From positions 4,402,001 to 4,466,000 of the forward strand of contig NZ_CP106798.1 of the NCBI RefSeq assembly GCF_025642155.1: a stretch of DNA of 64,000 bases, read 5' to 3'. The number at the start of each line of letters is the position of its first letter. Within the stretch, counting starts at the first letter, position 1. A program made the position numbers and the translations under genes. This document shows, in pieces, positions 40,765-50,954 of the stretch. The DNA is from Streptomyces sp. HUAS 15-9. Lineage in GTDB: Bacteria; Actinomycetota; Actinomycetes; Streptomycetales; Streptomycetaceae. The notes under the pieces are model-generated. The model ran no database searches. It saw only the letters and a list, made by a program, of their open reading frames with translations, and was not told the DNA's origin.

Positions 40765-41691
40765 TCAGCTCGTTTCGAGGGTCAGCCAGCCGCCGTGGTG
40801 CGAAGTGACGGAGAAACGGTGGCCGGTGCGGCGGCCCAGTGCGGTGAGCCCGGCCGGGTCGAAACACCGCACATGCCCGTAGGCGGCGGTGGGTTCGTCC
40901 TCGTACGGCACGGCCACCACCACCCGCTGCCCGGCCAGCCTCAGCGCCTCCCGTACGACGGTGTCGCCGTGCCCGGGATCGAGGTGCTCCAGGACGTGGA
41001 TGACCGTGACGGTGTCCACCGAGCGGTCCGGCAGGGGGACCTGTGCCGCGTCGCAGGCCAGGGTGTCGAGGGCGAGGCCGCGTGCCCCCGCCACGGCGGC
41101 CAGCAGGCGCATGGTGCCGCGGGAGAGATCCGACGCGATCACAGTGTGCCCCTGCTGCTCTGCCATCAGCAGGGGCAGGAAGCCGAAGCAGGAGCCCATG
41201 TCCAGCACCGTGCCCGGGGCCACCAGGTCCAGGGTGCGGCGGTAGACGGGGGCGAACCCGGCGATCGACGAGTGATCGGCCGGCTTCGGTGCCCGCCAGG
41301 ACTCCCGGATGCGGGCCAGTGTGTTGTCGTAGAACGTGGTCCAGGCGGGCAGCGCTCCGTCCACGCAGGAGCGCACCACCCCGGTGAAGACCCGCTCGAA
41401 GATGTCGCTGCCGGACAGCCAGCCGGGGGCGAACAGCTCCTCGGCGAGCAGGCCGGCCAGATCGTTGTCCAGGTGCTCGGGGCGCAGCGAGTGACCCAGC
41501 TCGACCCGGCGGCCCCGGCGGCGCAGGGTGAAGTGCTCGGTGCGGACGATGGGCCGTGGTGTGGCGTCGTCGGGGCGAGGGCTGTCGCGGATCACGCGGA
41601 CCAGGTGGTCGGCGTACGCGCCGGACGGGCACGGCGCCAGGGGGTCGATGCGGCGCGCGGCGATCGCGCTGCGCAGGCTGGGCAGGCTCAT
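40765..41691 (-). CDS. mftM: SAM-dependent methyltransferase, MftM-like
   Basis: Class I methyltransferase of 308 residues with SAM motif VLDMGSCFGFLPLLMAEQ, acidic motif VIASDLSRGTM and VTVIHVLEHLDPG. MftM enzymes methylate the glycan of mycofactocin in mycobacteria; the match in length and in the extended N-terminal region (YADHLVRVIRDSPRPDD...VELGHSLRPEHLDNDLAGLLAEELF), plus the location in an mft locus, supports this name. The start overlaps the stop of the VWA gene (ATGA). Confidence 0.72.
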   Translation of the reverse strand: MSLPSLRSAIAARRIDPLAPCPSGAYADHLVRVIRDSPRPDDATPRPIVRTEHFTLRRRGRRVELGHSLRPEHLDNDLAGLLAEELFAPGWLSGSDIFERVFTGVVRSCVDGALPAWTTFYDNTLARIRESWRAPKPADHSSIAGFAPVYRRTLDLVAPGTVLDMGSCFGFLPLLMAEQQGHTVIASDLSRGTMRLLAAVAGARGLALDTLACDAAQVPLPDRSVDTVTVIHVLEHLDPGHGDTVVREALRLAGQRVVVAVPYEDEPTAAYGHVRCFDPAGLTALGRRTGHRFSVTSHHGGWLTLETS

Positions 41692-43223
41692 CGTCCGGTC
41701 ACCTCCGTGGCCATGCGGCGGGCGGTGCGTTCGAGACCGGCGAGGTCGGCGACCACCTGGACGCGGGCGCAGTACTCGGCGTAGAGCGGCAGGTCGCAGG
41801 AGCCGAGGCCCCAGGAGAACCGGGGTTCCGGGGTCAGCCAGATCGTCTCGCGCACCCTGCGGGTGATCTCCTCGAAGGCGGCCAGCCCGGACGGGTTGCC
41901 GTTGCCGCGTCCGTCGCCCAGGACCAGCAGGGTGGTACGGCGGTTCAGCGCGGGGGCGTGTTCGGCGAGCAGCAGCTCGAACGTCCGGCCGTAGTCGGAG
42001 TTCGCGTCCACGTCGAGCAGGCCGCCGGCCGGGAGGCCGTCGAAGACCAGGCCCAGCGCCCGCTCCAGGGGGTGCTCGGTGAACAGCTCGGTGATCTCGG
42101 TCGGTTCGTCCACGAAGGCGAAGGAGCGGACCTGTCCGAACAGGGACTGCAGCCCGTGCACCAGGTGCAGGGTGAAGCGGGCGGTGGCCCGCACGGACAG
42201 GGAGACATCGGTGAGGATCACCAGGCGGGGGCGGTCCTCGGCGCGGGTGACGGTGACCGGGCGGAACGGCACCCCGTCGTAGCGCATGTTGCGGCGCATG
42301 GTGCGGGCCGGATGCACGCGCCCGCGTGGCGTGGCGCGCTTCCGGCTGGTCAGGGCGCCGTGCAGGGAGCGGCCGACGCGGCGCAACGCCTCCTCCAGCT
42401 GGGTGCGTTCGTGCTCGTCGACGGCTTCCGCGCGGGCACGTTCGGCGAGCTGAGCCGACTCCACGGCCACCGACTGGAGTTCGGCGAGGCGGTCCAGGTG
42501 GCGCCTGAGCAGTTCGGGCAGGTTGTCGATGACGCCTGCGGGCCCTCGCCGGAGCGCGCCGGGTCCGGGGTCGTCGGGGTCGTCGGAGGTGTCGTCGGCG
42601 AGCCAGCCGAGCAGGGCGTCCTGCTGGGCCACGGTCAGCGTCGTGTCGATCGGGTGTCCGGCCGCCGCCGCGAGCTGCCCGGGGATGCCGGCGCCGTGCA
42701 GCCGCTCCGTCTCCAACTGGACGGACGGGCCGCGTGTGGCGTCGGCGGCGCCGTCCTTGGACAGCACGATCTCCTCGGTCATCGCGGCCAGGTCGAGCTT
42801 GTTGGCCTCCTGGTGCAGGTTGTAGCGCTGGGCCAGGTCCTGCTGGTCGAAGTAGTCGCGGATGTCGGCCGGCTTGCCGTGACTGTGGCCCTGCTGCGGG
42901 GTCTCGGACGGCTCGTCGGAGACGGTGTACGACTCCAGTTCGCCGGTGTCGGTCAGATCGTCGTGCTCATGGCTGTGACCGTGCCCGTCGGAGTCCTGGT
43001 GGACCGGGCGGAGCGAGAAGAACGCGGCGAACAGCTCGTCGAACAGCTCGTCGTCGCGGCGGTCCTTCACCAGCGTCAGGCGCAGGGCCTCGCGCAGTGT
43101 CTCGCGCCTGCCGAGCACGCCCGGCTGGGCGGCCGCGCGCATGGCGTCCATGGCCTCCGACACGGACACGCGCAGCCCGAACAGCCGTAGAACGCGGACG
43201 AATCGGTGCACCCCGGCTTCCAT
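41688..43223 (-). CDS. CoxE-like VWA-domain protein
   Basis: Protein of 511 residues. The C-terminal third is a von Willebrand A domain with the MIDAS motif LVILTDVSLSVRAT (DxSxS). The N-terminal region is helical, and near residue 75 is a His/Asp-rich stretch (DSDGHGHSHEHDD) followed later by QQGHSHGK. CoxE/VWA proteins work with MoxR ATPases to activate metal enzymes. It lies between the MoxR gene (57 bp) and MftM. Confidence 0.85.
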   Translation of the reverse strand: MEAGVHRFVRVLRLFGLRVSVSEAMDAMRAAAQPGVLGRRETLREALRLTLVKDRRDDELFDELFAAFFSLRPVHQDSDGHGHSHEHDDLTDTGELESYTVSDEPSETPQQGHSHGKPADIRDYFDQQDLAQRYNLHQEANKLDLAAMTEEIVLSKDGAADATRGPSVQLETERLHGAGIPGQLAAAAGHPIDTTLTVAQQDALLGWLADDTSDDPDDPGPGALRRGPAGVIDNLPELLRRHLDRLAELQSVAVESAQLAERARAEAVDEHERTQLEEALRRVGRSLHGALTSRKRATPRGRVHPARTMRRNMRYDGVPFRPVTVTRAEDRPRLVILTDVSLSVRATARFTLHLVHGLQSLFGQVRSFAFVDEPTEITELFTEHPLERALGLVFDGLPAGGLLDVDANSDYGRTFELLLAEHAPALNRRTTLLVLGDGRGNGNPSGLAAFEEITRRVRETIWLTPEPRFSWGLGSCDLPLYAEYCARVQVVADLAGLERTARRMATEVTGR

Positions 43224-43279
43224 TGCGGCCTCCCGTGTCCTGTTGGTGCTGTTGGTCCTGTTGGTTCTGTCGTCCTGGG

Positions 43280-44464
<1,185 letters not shown>

Positions 44465-44571
44465 GGGTCCTCCATGAGGTGCTGTTCGGCCGGGGAGGGC
44501 GACGGGGCGGGGGACGACGAGGGTGGTCCGTCCCCCGCCCCGGTCCGGAAGGGCTCGGTCGTGGCGGGTGT

Positions 44572-45864
44572 TCAGCCGAGCAGCTCGTCCAGGTCGCCGT
44601 TCATGCAGTGGTCGACGACCGGCCGGACGGTGTCGAACGTGCACTCCTTGGCGTTGCCCGGGGTGCAGGCGTCGCCGAGGACGTGGTTCGTGATGCGGTC
44701 GACATCGGCGGCGTCGCCCTTGATCACCTTGGCCTGCTCGTAGTACTTGGTCGGGCCCTGGCCCAGGCGGCTCTTGGAGTAGGTGTCCTGCTGGACGTCC
44801 GTGAACTTCTCCGGGATGCCCACGTCACGCAGCAGCCGGATGCCCGCGGCGAGCGCGGCGTCGGCGGCCTGGACCTTGGTCATGCCGTGGGTGTCCACGC
44901 CCATCGCCTCGGCGATGTCCGCGAACCGCTCGTACTGCGCCGGCATGTTGAACGCCCACACGCGGGGCAGCGCGATGGCGTTGTTCAGCCCGTGGTGGGT
45001 GTCGTAGCACGCGCTGACCGCGTGCGAGATGGAGTGGATGATGCCCAGGCCACCAGAGTTGAACGCCTGCGCCGCGATGTACTGCGCGTACATCATGCCC
45101 TCGCGCCCGGCCAGGTCCGTGCCGTTCCACACCGCCTGCCGCAGATGCCGGGCCGTGAGCCGGATGGCGTGCAGCGCGTTGCCCAGCGAGGGCTGGAAGT
45201 TGAGCCGGGAGACGTAGGGCTCGGAGGCGTGCGCGAGGACGTCGAAACCACACTGCGCGGTGTAGTCGAGCGGGCAGTCGTAGTACAGGGTCGGGTCGTC
45301 GATGGCGAGCGAGGCCACCGAGGCGTCGTCGAAGGCGACGTACTTGTGCGGATTGTCCGGGTCGGTGGTGGTGTCGGTGATGACGTACGCCCAGGAGGTC
45401 TCCGAGCCCGTGCCGGCCGTCGTCGAGACCGCGATGTGCGGCGGGTTCTTCGGGTTCTCGGACTTGTTGAAGCCCTCGAAGTCGTTGACGTTGCGGCCGT
45501 CGTGGGCGACGGAGATACGGGCGCCCTTGCACGCGTCGTGCGACGAGCCGCCGCCGATCGACACGAACGAGTCGCACTTGTTCTCCTGGTACAGCGCCAC
45601 GGCGTCCATGACGTTGTAGTCCTTGGGGTTCGACTCGACCTTGTCGTACACCACGACCTCGAGGCCGTGGTACTTCAGCGACTCGACGATCTTGTGCACG
45701 GTGTCGCTGCCGCGGAGACCCGTGGTCATCACCAGGGTGCGCCTGAACCCGAGCTTCTTGGCCTCCGGGCCGATCAGCTCGTGGGCTCCGGGGCCCATCA
45801 ACGCCCGCGGGAAGGGATGGAATTCCTTGATCGGGAACGGCTTGAGAAGTTCTTCTACCTGCAT
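44572..45864 (-). CDS. mno: NDMA-dependent methanol (alcohol) dehydrogenase
   Basis: Fe-ADH-superfamily alcohol dehydrogenase of 430 residues, of the NDMA-dependent (Mno/MDO) class. In these enzymes a tightly bound NAD(H) is re-oxidised by an external acceptor, thought to be mycofactocin. The start ATG 45864 (MQVEELLKPFPIKEFHPFPRAL) matches the class. Motifs: VSIGGGSSHDACKG, VSTTAGTGSETSWAY, metal ligands in DVLAHASEPYVS and HSISHAVSACYDTHHGLNNAIALP. It is divergent from mftA across an operator region, linking cofactor and enzyme. Confidence 0.93.
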   Translation of the reverse strand: MQVEELLKPFPIKEFHPFPRALMGPGAHELIGPEAKKLGFRRTLVMTTGLRGSDTVHKIVESLKYHGLEVVVYDKVESNPKDYNVMDAVALYQENKCDSFVSIGGGSSHDACKGARISVAHDGRNVNDFEGFNKSENPKNPPHIAVSTTAGTGSETSWAYVITDTTTDPDNPHKYVAFDDASVASLAIDDPTLYYDCPLDYTAQCGFDVLAHASEPYVSRLNFQPSLGNALHAIRLTARHLRQAVWNGTDLAGREGMMYAQYIAAQAFNSGGLGIIHSISHAVSACYDTHHGLNNAIALPRVWAFNMPAQYERFADIAEAMGVDTHGMTKVQAADAALAAGIRLLRDVGIPEKFTDVQQDTYSKSRLGQGPTKYYEQAKVIKGDAADVDRITNHVLGDACTPGNAKECTFDTVRPVVDHCMNGDLDELLG

Positions 45865-46058
45865 GATCGCGACTGTCCTCTCCGCGCGGTGGAGCCGCGC
45901 GTGCTGCGTCGACTGCTCCCAGGGCCCGCCGGCGGGCAGAGGTCCGGGTGGAGCACGGACGTGCCGAACGAATGCGGCGTGCATCACCCTCCGGGACCGC
46001 GTGGCGGTGCGATACCGGCCGCTCGGACGGCAGGCGGGCACGGACGGAGGGGATGTGC

Positions 46059-46076
46059 CCTGTCCGATCGGACGGG
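46059..46076. promoter_or_regulatory. Operator copy 2, CCTGTCCGATCGGACGGG
   Basis: One-base variant of the palindrome at 37291, nearer the mno side of the divergent region. Confidence 0.7.
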
Positions 46077-46110
46077 GTGAGCGCCGCTGACCTGCGGCGC
46101 AACGGGCACA

Positions 46111-46128
46111 CCTGTCCGACCGGACAGG
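46111..46128. promoter_or_regulatory. Operator copy 3, CCTGTCCGACCGGACAGG
   Basis: Variant with one central change, 131 bp before the mftA start and upstream of the candidate -10. Confidence 0.7.
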
Positions 46129-46258
46129 GTGAGGGCGGCCGAAAGCAGGGCGAGACGCGAAGGCGACCGGCCTAGCGTCGAGTGGTGTCCGGGCCGCGTG
46201 CCACGCCACGCGGCCCGGCTCCCCTCACTTTCCCGCCCCTCACACCAGGAGGACTGCC

Positions 46259-46381
46259 ATGAGTGCCGTACAGGACGACACCCTCGTCGCCGAGCAGGAC
46301 GACACCGTCAACGCCGACGACGTCATCGAGGAGATCCTCGTCGAGGAGGTCTCCATCGACGGCATGTGCGGCGTCTACTAG
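46259..46381 (+). CDS. mftA: Mycofactocin precursor peptide MftA
   Basis: Short precursor peptide of 40 residues. The N-terminal leader is acidic (MSAVQDDTLVAEQDD...IEEILVEEV) and the C-terminus is the invariant SIDGMCGVY. In known systems MftC decarboxylates the terminal Tyr and cross-links the Val-Tyr pair, and MftE then releases the Val-Tyr-derived core. ATG follows AGGAGG at ideal spacing. First gene of mftABCDE-SDR-F. Confidence 0.96.
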   Translation: MSAVQDDTLVAEQDDTVNADDVIEEILVEEVSIDGMCGVY

Positions 46382-46395
46382 GCCGGCCGGTCGTC

Positions 46396-46680
46396 ATGCC
46401 GTCCCCCTTCGACGCGGACCGGCCCTACCGGCTGAACCCCTGCGTCGCGCTGCGCCCCGAGCCGTTCGGGGCGCTCGCCTACCACTTCGGCAACCGTCGG
46501 CTGTCGTTCCTGAAGGCGCCCGAACTGGTCGAGCTGGTACGGGAGCTGGGCCGGCACGCCAGCGCCCGGGAGGCGCTCGCCGGTGTGCCCGAAGCGCGCC
46601 GGGACACCTTCCGGCGCGCGCTGGCCTCGCTGGCCGCCGCCGACATGATCATCCCCACCGGAGCGGAGCCGCAGCCGTGA
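46396..46680 (+). CDS. mftB: Mycofactocin chaperone MftB
   Basis: MftB, 94 residues, the RiPP recognition element-like peptide chaperone that delivers MftA to MftC. It starts at ATG 46396 (MPSPFDADRPYRLNPCVALRPEPFGALAYHF). RRLSFLKAPELVELVREL is family-like. It lies 14 bp after mftA; the stop overlaps the mftC GTG start (GTGA). No clear Shine-Dalgarno sequence, so coupling to mftA translation is likely. Confidence 0.93.
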   Translation: MPSPFDADRPYRLNPCVALRPEPFGALAYHFGNRRLSFLKAPELVELVRELGRHASAREALAGVPEARRDTFRRALASLAAADMIIPTGAEPQP

Positions 46681-47906
46681 CTGTCACCCAAGAACCGTCC
46701 GCCCCGGTCCCCGCCCTCGTCGAGCAGTTCAAGGGCGGCCTGCACGCCCCCATCTGCATGACCTGGGAATGGACGTACGCGTGCAACCTCTCCTGTGTGC
46801 ACTGCCTGTCCTCCTCCGGACGGCGCGACCCGGCGGAGCTGTCCACGGACGAGATCAAGTCCGTGCTCGACGAGCTCCGACGCATGCAGGTCTTCTACGT
46901 CAACGTCGGCGGCGGCGAGCCCACCGTCCGCCCCGACTTCTGGGAACTGCTGGACTACGCGATCGCGCACCAGGTGGGGGTGAAGTTCTCCACCAACGGG
47001 CTGCGGCTGACCCCGGACCGGGCCCGCCGCCTCGCGGCCACCGACTACGTCGACGTCCAGATCTCCCTCGACGGCGCCACCCGCGAGATCAACGACGCGG
47101 TGCGCGGCCGGGGTTCGTACGACATGGCCGTGCGGGCGATGGAGAACCTCGCCGCGGCCGGCTTCCGGGACTTCAAGATCTCCGTGGTGATGACCCGTCA
47201 GAACATCCCGCAACTGGACGACTTCGCGTCCCTGGCCGACCGGTACGGCGCCCAGCTGCGCATCACCCGGCTGCGGCCGTCCGGGCGGGGCGCCGACGTC
47301 TGGGACGAACTGCACCCCACCGCACAGCAGCAGCGCGAGCTGTACACCTGGCTCGTCGGCCACGGCGAGAAGGTGCTCACCGGTGACTCCTTCTTCCACC
47401 TCAACGCGCTCGGCTCGCAGCCGCTGCCCGGACTGAACCTGTGCGGAGCCGGACGCGTGGTCTGCCTGATCGACCCGGTGGGTGACGTGTACGCCTGCCC
47501 GTTCGCCATCCACGACGCCTTCAAGGCGGGCAACGTGCGTGCGCCGGGCGGGTTCGAACGGGTGTGGCGCGACTCCGCGCTCTTCACCGACCTGCGCCGG
47601 CCCGCCTCCGGCGGCGCCTGCGCGAGCTGTCCGGCGTACGACGCCTGCCAGGGCGGCTGCATGGCCGCGAAGTTCTTCACGGGCCTGCCGCTGGACGGCC
47701 CGGACCCGGAGTGCGTCATGGGCCACGGCGCCACCGCCCTCACCGCCACCGAACGCTCCGCGCTTCCGCCCCAGGGCAACGACCACTCCCACCGCACCGT
47801 GCCCCTGGGCATGCCCGCCGTCCGGACCCGGCGGCCGGACCGCTTCTGCGACGAGAGCCCGCTGGCCGGCGCCGACGCCGTACACCACACGAAGGGAACG
47901 TCATGA
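46677..47906 (+). CDS. mftC: Mycofactocin radical SAM maturase MftC
   Basis: Radical SAM enzyme of 409 residues that modifies the Val-Tyr end of MftA. The SAM cluster motif CxxxCxxC is C36-C40-C43 (ACNLSCVHC). The GGGEP motif follows (VNVGGGEPTVRPDF). The SPASM region carries the auxiliary-cluster cysteines: LCGAGRVVCLIDPVGDVYACPF and CASCPAYDACQGGCMAAKF. GTG 46677 overlaps mftB. The stop overlaps the mftD start. Confidence 0.96.
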   Translation: MTVTQEPSAPVPALVEQFKGGLHAPICMTWEWTYACNLSCVHCLSSSGRRDPAELSTDEIKSVLDELRRMQVFYVNVGGGEPTVRPDFWELLDYAIAHQVGVKFSTNGLRLTPDRARRLAATDYVDVQISLDGATREINDAVRGRGSYDMAVRAMENLAAAGFRDFKISVVMTRQNIPQLDDFASLADRYGAQLRITRLRPSGRGADVWDELHPTAQQQRELYTWLVGHGEKVLTGDSFFHLNALGSQPLPGLNLCGAGRVVCLIDPVGDVYACPFAIHDAFKAGNVRAPGGFERVWRDSALFTDLRRPASGGACASCPAYDACQGGCMAAKFFTGLPLDGPDPECVMGHGATALTATERSALPPQGNDHSHRTVPLGMPAVRTRRPDRFCDESPLAGADAVHHTKGTS

Positions 47907-49075
47907 GCAAGTGGATCGAGACGGTCGCCGAGGCCCAGAGGCTGGCGAAGAAGCGGCTGCCGAAGTCCGTCTACAGCGCGCTGCTCGCCGGCTCCGAGAA
48001 GGGCGTCTCCTACGACGACAACACCACCGCCTTCGGTCAGCTGGGCTTCGCCCCGCACGTGGCCGGACTGTCGGCCAAGCGCGACCTGGCGACGACCGTC
48101 ATGGGACAGCAGATCGCCCTCCCGGTGATCATCTCCCCGACCGGCGTGCAGGCCGTACACCCGGACGGAGAGGTGGCCGTCGCCCGCGCCGCCGCGTCGC
48201 GCGGCACCGCGATCGGGCTCAGCTCCTTCGCCAGCAAGCCGCTGCCCGACGTCGTGGCGGCCAATCCGCAGACGTTCTTCCAGATGTACTGGATGGGCTC
48301 CAAGGACGAGATGCAGCGCCGGATCGAGTACGCCCGCCAGGCCGGTGCCAAGGGGCTCGTCGTCACCCTCGACTGGTCCTTCTCCTACGGCCGCGACTGG
48401 GGCAGCCCGAAGATCCCCGAGCGGCTGAACCTCAAGGCCATGGCGCAGTTCGCACCGGAGACGCTGGCCCGCCCGCGCTGGCTGTGGGACTTCGTGAAGT
48501 CCCGCAGCCTGCCGGACCTGTCGACCCCGAACCTCGCCGAGCCCGGCAAGGACGCGCCCACGTTCTTCGGCGCCTACGGCGCCTGGCTGCAGACCCCGCC
48601 GCCCTCCTGGGACGACGTGCGCTGGCTGCGCGAGCAGTGGGACGGGCCGTTCCTGCTCAAGGGCGTCTGCCGGGTGGACGACGCCCTGCGCGCGGTCGAC
48701 GCGGGCGTCACCGCGATCTCCGTGTCCAACCACGGCGGCAACAACCTCGACGCCACCCCGGCACCGATCCGCGCCCTGCCCGCCGTCGCGGACGCGGTCG
48801 GCGACCAGGTCGAACTGCTGCTGGACGGCGGCATCCGGCGCGGCAGCGACGTGGTCAAGGCGCTGGCCCTGGGCGCCAGGGCCGTGATGATCGGCCGCGC
48901 CTATCTGTGGGGCCTGGCGGCGGGCGGCCAGACCGGCGTGGAGAACGTCCTCGACATCCTCAGCCGCGGCATCGACTCCGCCCTGCTCGGCCTCGGACGC
49001 TCGTCCGTCCATGAACTGACCCCCGACGACCTGGTCATCCCGCCCGGGTTCACCCGCACCCTGGGCGCGGTCTGA
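47903..49075 (+). CDS. mftD: Mycofactocin biosynthesis FMN-dependent oxidase MftD
   Basis: FMN-dependent alpha-hydroxyacid-dehydrogenase-fold enzyme of 390 residues, known to convert the aminated intermediate to the ketone that forms premycofactocin. Motifs: SAKRDLATTVMGQQIALP, the catalytic His in VSNHGGNNLD and the phosphate-binding LLDGGIRRGSDVVKALALGARAVMIGRAYL. It overlaps mftC by ATGA. Confidence 0.95.
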   Translation: MSKWIETVAEAQRLAKKRLPKSVYSALLAGSEKGVSYDDNTTAFGQLGFAPHVAGLSAKRDLATTVMGQQIALPVIISPTGVQAVHPDGEVAVARAAASRGTAIGLSSFASKPLPDVVAANPQTFFQMYWMGSKDEMQRRIEYARQAGAKGLVVTLDWSFSYGRDWGSPKIPERLNLKAMAQFAPETLARPRWLWDFVKSRSLPDLSTPNLAEPGKDAPTFFGAYGAWLQTPPPSWDDVRWLREQWDGPFLLKGVCRVDDALRAVDAGVTAISVSNHGGNNLDATPAPIRALPAVADAVGDQVELLLDGGIRRGSDVVKALALGARAVMIGRAYLWGLAAGGQTGVENVLDILSRGIDSALLGLGRSSVHELTPDDLVIPPGFTRTLGAV

Positions 49076-49076
49076 G

Positions 49077-49850
49077 ATGGCCGCGGGCCCCGCGCGGCTC
49101 ACGGATCTGGCCTGGCCGGACCTCATGGCCCGCCGCCCCCTGGTGCTGCTGCCGCTGGGCTCCTGCGAGCAGCACGGCCCACACCTCCCCCTCGACACCG
49201 ACACGGCGGTGGCCGCCGCCGTCGCCGAACGGGCCGCCGCCCGGCTCGGCAAAGAGCTGGACGTGCTGGTCGCGCCCGCCCAGCCCTACGGGGCCAGCGG
49301 TGAGCACGAGGGCTTCCCCGGCACGGTGTCCATCGGCCACGACGCGCTGCGCCTGCTGCTCACCGAGACCGGCCGCTCCCTGCTGCGCTGGGCGGGGCGC
49401 CTGCTGGTGGTCAACGGACACGGTGGAAACATGGTGAGCCTGGCCGACGCGGTGACCGGTCTGCGCGGCGAGAGCCGGGACGCGGCCTGGTGGCCGTGTG
49501 TGCCGTCGGGGCCGGCGGCGGACACGGACGCCCATGCCGGCCGCACCGAGACCTCGCTGATGCTGCGCCTGCGGCCGGCCGCCGTCCGTGGCGAGCGGGC
49601 CGTGGCCGGACCCACCGACCCCGTCCATCTGCTGATGGACCGCCTGGTCGCCGAGTCCGTTCGCGGGGTCAGCCCCTCCGGCGTCCTCGGAGACCCGGCC
49701 GGAGCTCGCGCGAGCGAGGGCGAACGGCTCCTCGACCGCATGGCGGACCGCCTCGCCGCCGACATCCGCGCCTGGCGGGTCACCGGACAGGGCAGGCTCG
49801 GCCTGCCCGACCGGCAGCCGGTCACCGCCCGGACGGGGGACGGGCGGTGA
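49077..49850 (+). CDS. mftE: Mycofactocin peptidase MftE (creatininase family)
   Basis: Creatininase-like metallopeptidase of 257 residues that cuts modified MftA to release the core dipeptide. The metal site is LPLGSCEQHGPHLPLDTDTAV, with Glu, His and Asp ligands. VVNGHGGNM and the later DAHAGRTETSLML are further family motifs. It starts one base after mftD, and its stop overlaps the SDR start (GTGA). Confidence 0.94.
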   Translation: MAAGPARLTDLAWPDLMARRPLVLLPLGSCEQHGPHLPLDTDTAVAAAVAERAAARLGKELDVLVAPAQPYGASGEHEGFPGTVSIGHDALRLLLTETGRSLLRWAGRLLVVNGHGGNMVSLADAVTGLRGESRDAAWWPCVPSGPAADTDAHAGRTETSLMLRLRPAAVRGERAVAGPTDPVHLLMDRLVAESVRGVSPSGVLGDPAGARASEGERLLDRMADRLAADIRAWRVTGQGRLGLPDRQPVTARTGDGR

Positions 49851-50632
49851 CCGGCCGCCGGGTCGCCGTCGTCACCGGCGCCGCACGGGGCATCGGCGCC
49901 GCGACCGTACGCCGACTGGCCCGCGAGGGCTGGGCCGTCGTCGCCGTCGACCGGTGCGAGGACGACCCCGAGGTGCCCTACCCGCTCGCCGACCCGGAAC
50001 AACTGGACCGCCTGACCCATGAGTTCCCCCTGGTGCGCACGGCCAGGGCGGACGTCCGCGACGCGGCCGCGCTGCGAGCCGCCGTGGAGCAGGCCGAGCG
50101 CGAGTTCGGCGGGGTCGACGCCGCCGTGGCCGCCGCGGCGGTCATGCTCGGGGGCGGCCCCGTGTGGGAGCACACCGACGCGCAGTGGCGGACGCTGCTC
50201 GACGTGGACGTGATGGGCGTGGCCAACCTCGCCCGTGCCGCCGTACCCGCGCTGCTGCGCGGGCCGCAGCCCCGCACCGGCCGGTTCGTCGCCCTCGCCT
50301 CGGCCGCCGCGCACCGCGGGTTGTGGGGCCTGGGCGCCTACTGCGCGGCCAAGCACGCCGTGGTCGGCCTGGTCCGCGGCCTCGCCTGCGACCTGCGCGA
50401 CACCGGGGTCAACGCGGTCGCCGTGTCACCGGGTTCCACGCGCACGGACATGCTGCGTGCCACGGCCGACCTCTACGAACTGCCCGAGGTCGACAAGCTC
50501 GCCGAGCAGCAGCTGTCCGGGCGGCCCCTGGAGCCGGAGGAGGTGGCCGCGGTGGTGGCCTGGGCCTGCTCGGCCGACTCCTTCGCCGTCACCGGCTCCG
50601 TACTCCACGCGGACGGAGGGTTCACGACTTGA
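49847..50632 (+). CDS. Mycofactocin-coupled SDR oxidoreductase
   Basis: Short-chain dehydrogenase of 261 residues. Motifs: cofactor TGAARGIGAATV, catalytic Tyr/Lys in YCAAKHAVVG preceded by Ser in LASAAAHRG, and NAVAVSPGSTRTDM. Position in the mft operon and the conserved insert near residues 35-55 (EVPYPLADPEQLDRL) identify the mycofactocin-system SDR subfamily, believed to use non-exchangeable NAD with mycofactocin as acceptor. The substrate is unknown. The stop codon TGA lies within the TTGAC end of the adjacent IS-like remnant, so the C-terminus may have been cut short by that insertion. Confidence 0.88.
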   Translation: MTGRRVAVVTGAARGIGAATVRRLAREGWAVVAVDRCEDDPEVPYPLADPEQLDRLTHEFPLVRTARADVRDAAALRAAVEQAEREFGGVDAAVAAAAVMLGGGPVWEHTDAQWRTLLDVDVMGVANLARAAVPALLRGPQPRTGRFVALASAAAHRGLWGLGAYCAAKHAVVGLVRGLACDLRDTGVNAVAVSPGSTRTDMLRATADLYELPEVDKLAEQQLSGRPLEPEEVAAVVAWACSADSFAVTGSVLHADGGFTT

Positions 50633-50950
50633 CTTCTCCCCCAGCTGAAGCAGGGGGATTCAACCCTCACGGGTTGACCTCTCTGCTTCATCGACAGTTG
50701 CCGACCCGAATTAACGGCAAGGGTTGGAGTGCCAACCATCGGTCTTACACCAGCTCCACAGATCTGACATCCCGCCAGCCCGGCGGTAGGCCCAGCCAGT
50801 TTGGCTTTCGCCGACCGGGCGTGCCCAAGCCTATCACCGCGGACCGTGGGCGGGCGGTGATTCGACCTGGCATCGATTCACCGTTCCCTGCCCTGCTCCA
50901 CAGGAGTTTCATTCCTCTCCCGGCTCAAGCCGGGAGTTTCCTCGGAGGTA
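50630..50950 (-). mobile_element. IS200/IS605-type remnant with candidate omega-RNA
   Basis: About 320 bp without a gene. Read on the reverse strand it ends in GAATCCCCCTGCTTCAGC then TGGGGGAGAAGTCAA (50664 to 50629), a hairpin-plus-GTCAA right end typical of IS1341/IS605 TnpB elements. A second hairpin, AACTCCCGGCTTGAGCCGGGAG, lies near 50917-50939. The unique sequence between could be the omega-RNA scaffold that in active elements overlaps the tnpB 3' end. No tnpB or tnpA is left. The element separates the SDR gene from mftF. Confidence 0.62.
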
Positions 50951-50954
50951 TCCG

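Larger units (their letters stand above)
45865..46258. promoter_or_regulatory. Divergent mno / mftA promoter region
   Basis: 394 bp with no supported gene other than the promoters. It holds two copies of the palindromic operator, 52 bp apart (five helical turns), and a candidate mftA -10 TAGCGT (46173-46178) within CCTAGCGTCG. An AGGAGG ribosome binding site precedes mftA. Confidence 0.65.

Noticed and set aside
44465..44644. N-terminal extension of the MoxR ATPase to 44644
   Set aside because: The extra 60 residues are low-complexity, overlap the end of mno, and the GTG at 44464 has a good GGAGG.
50630..50950. Intact tnpB gene in the IS-like segment
   Set aside because: No frame of useful length or TnpB motif is present on either strand.
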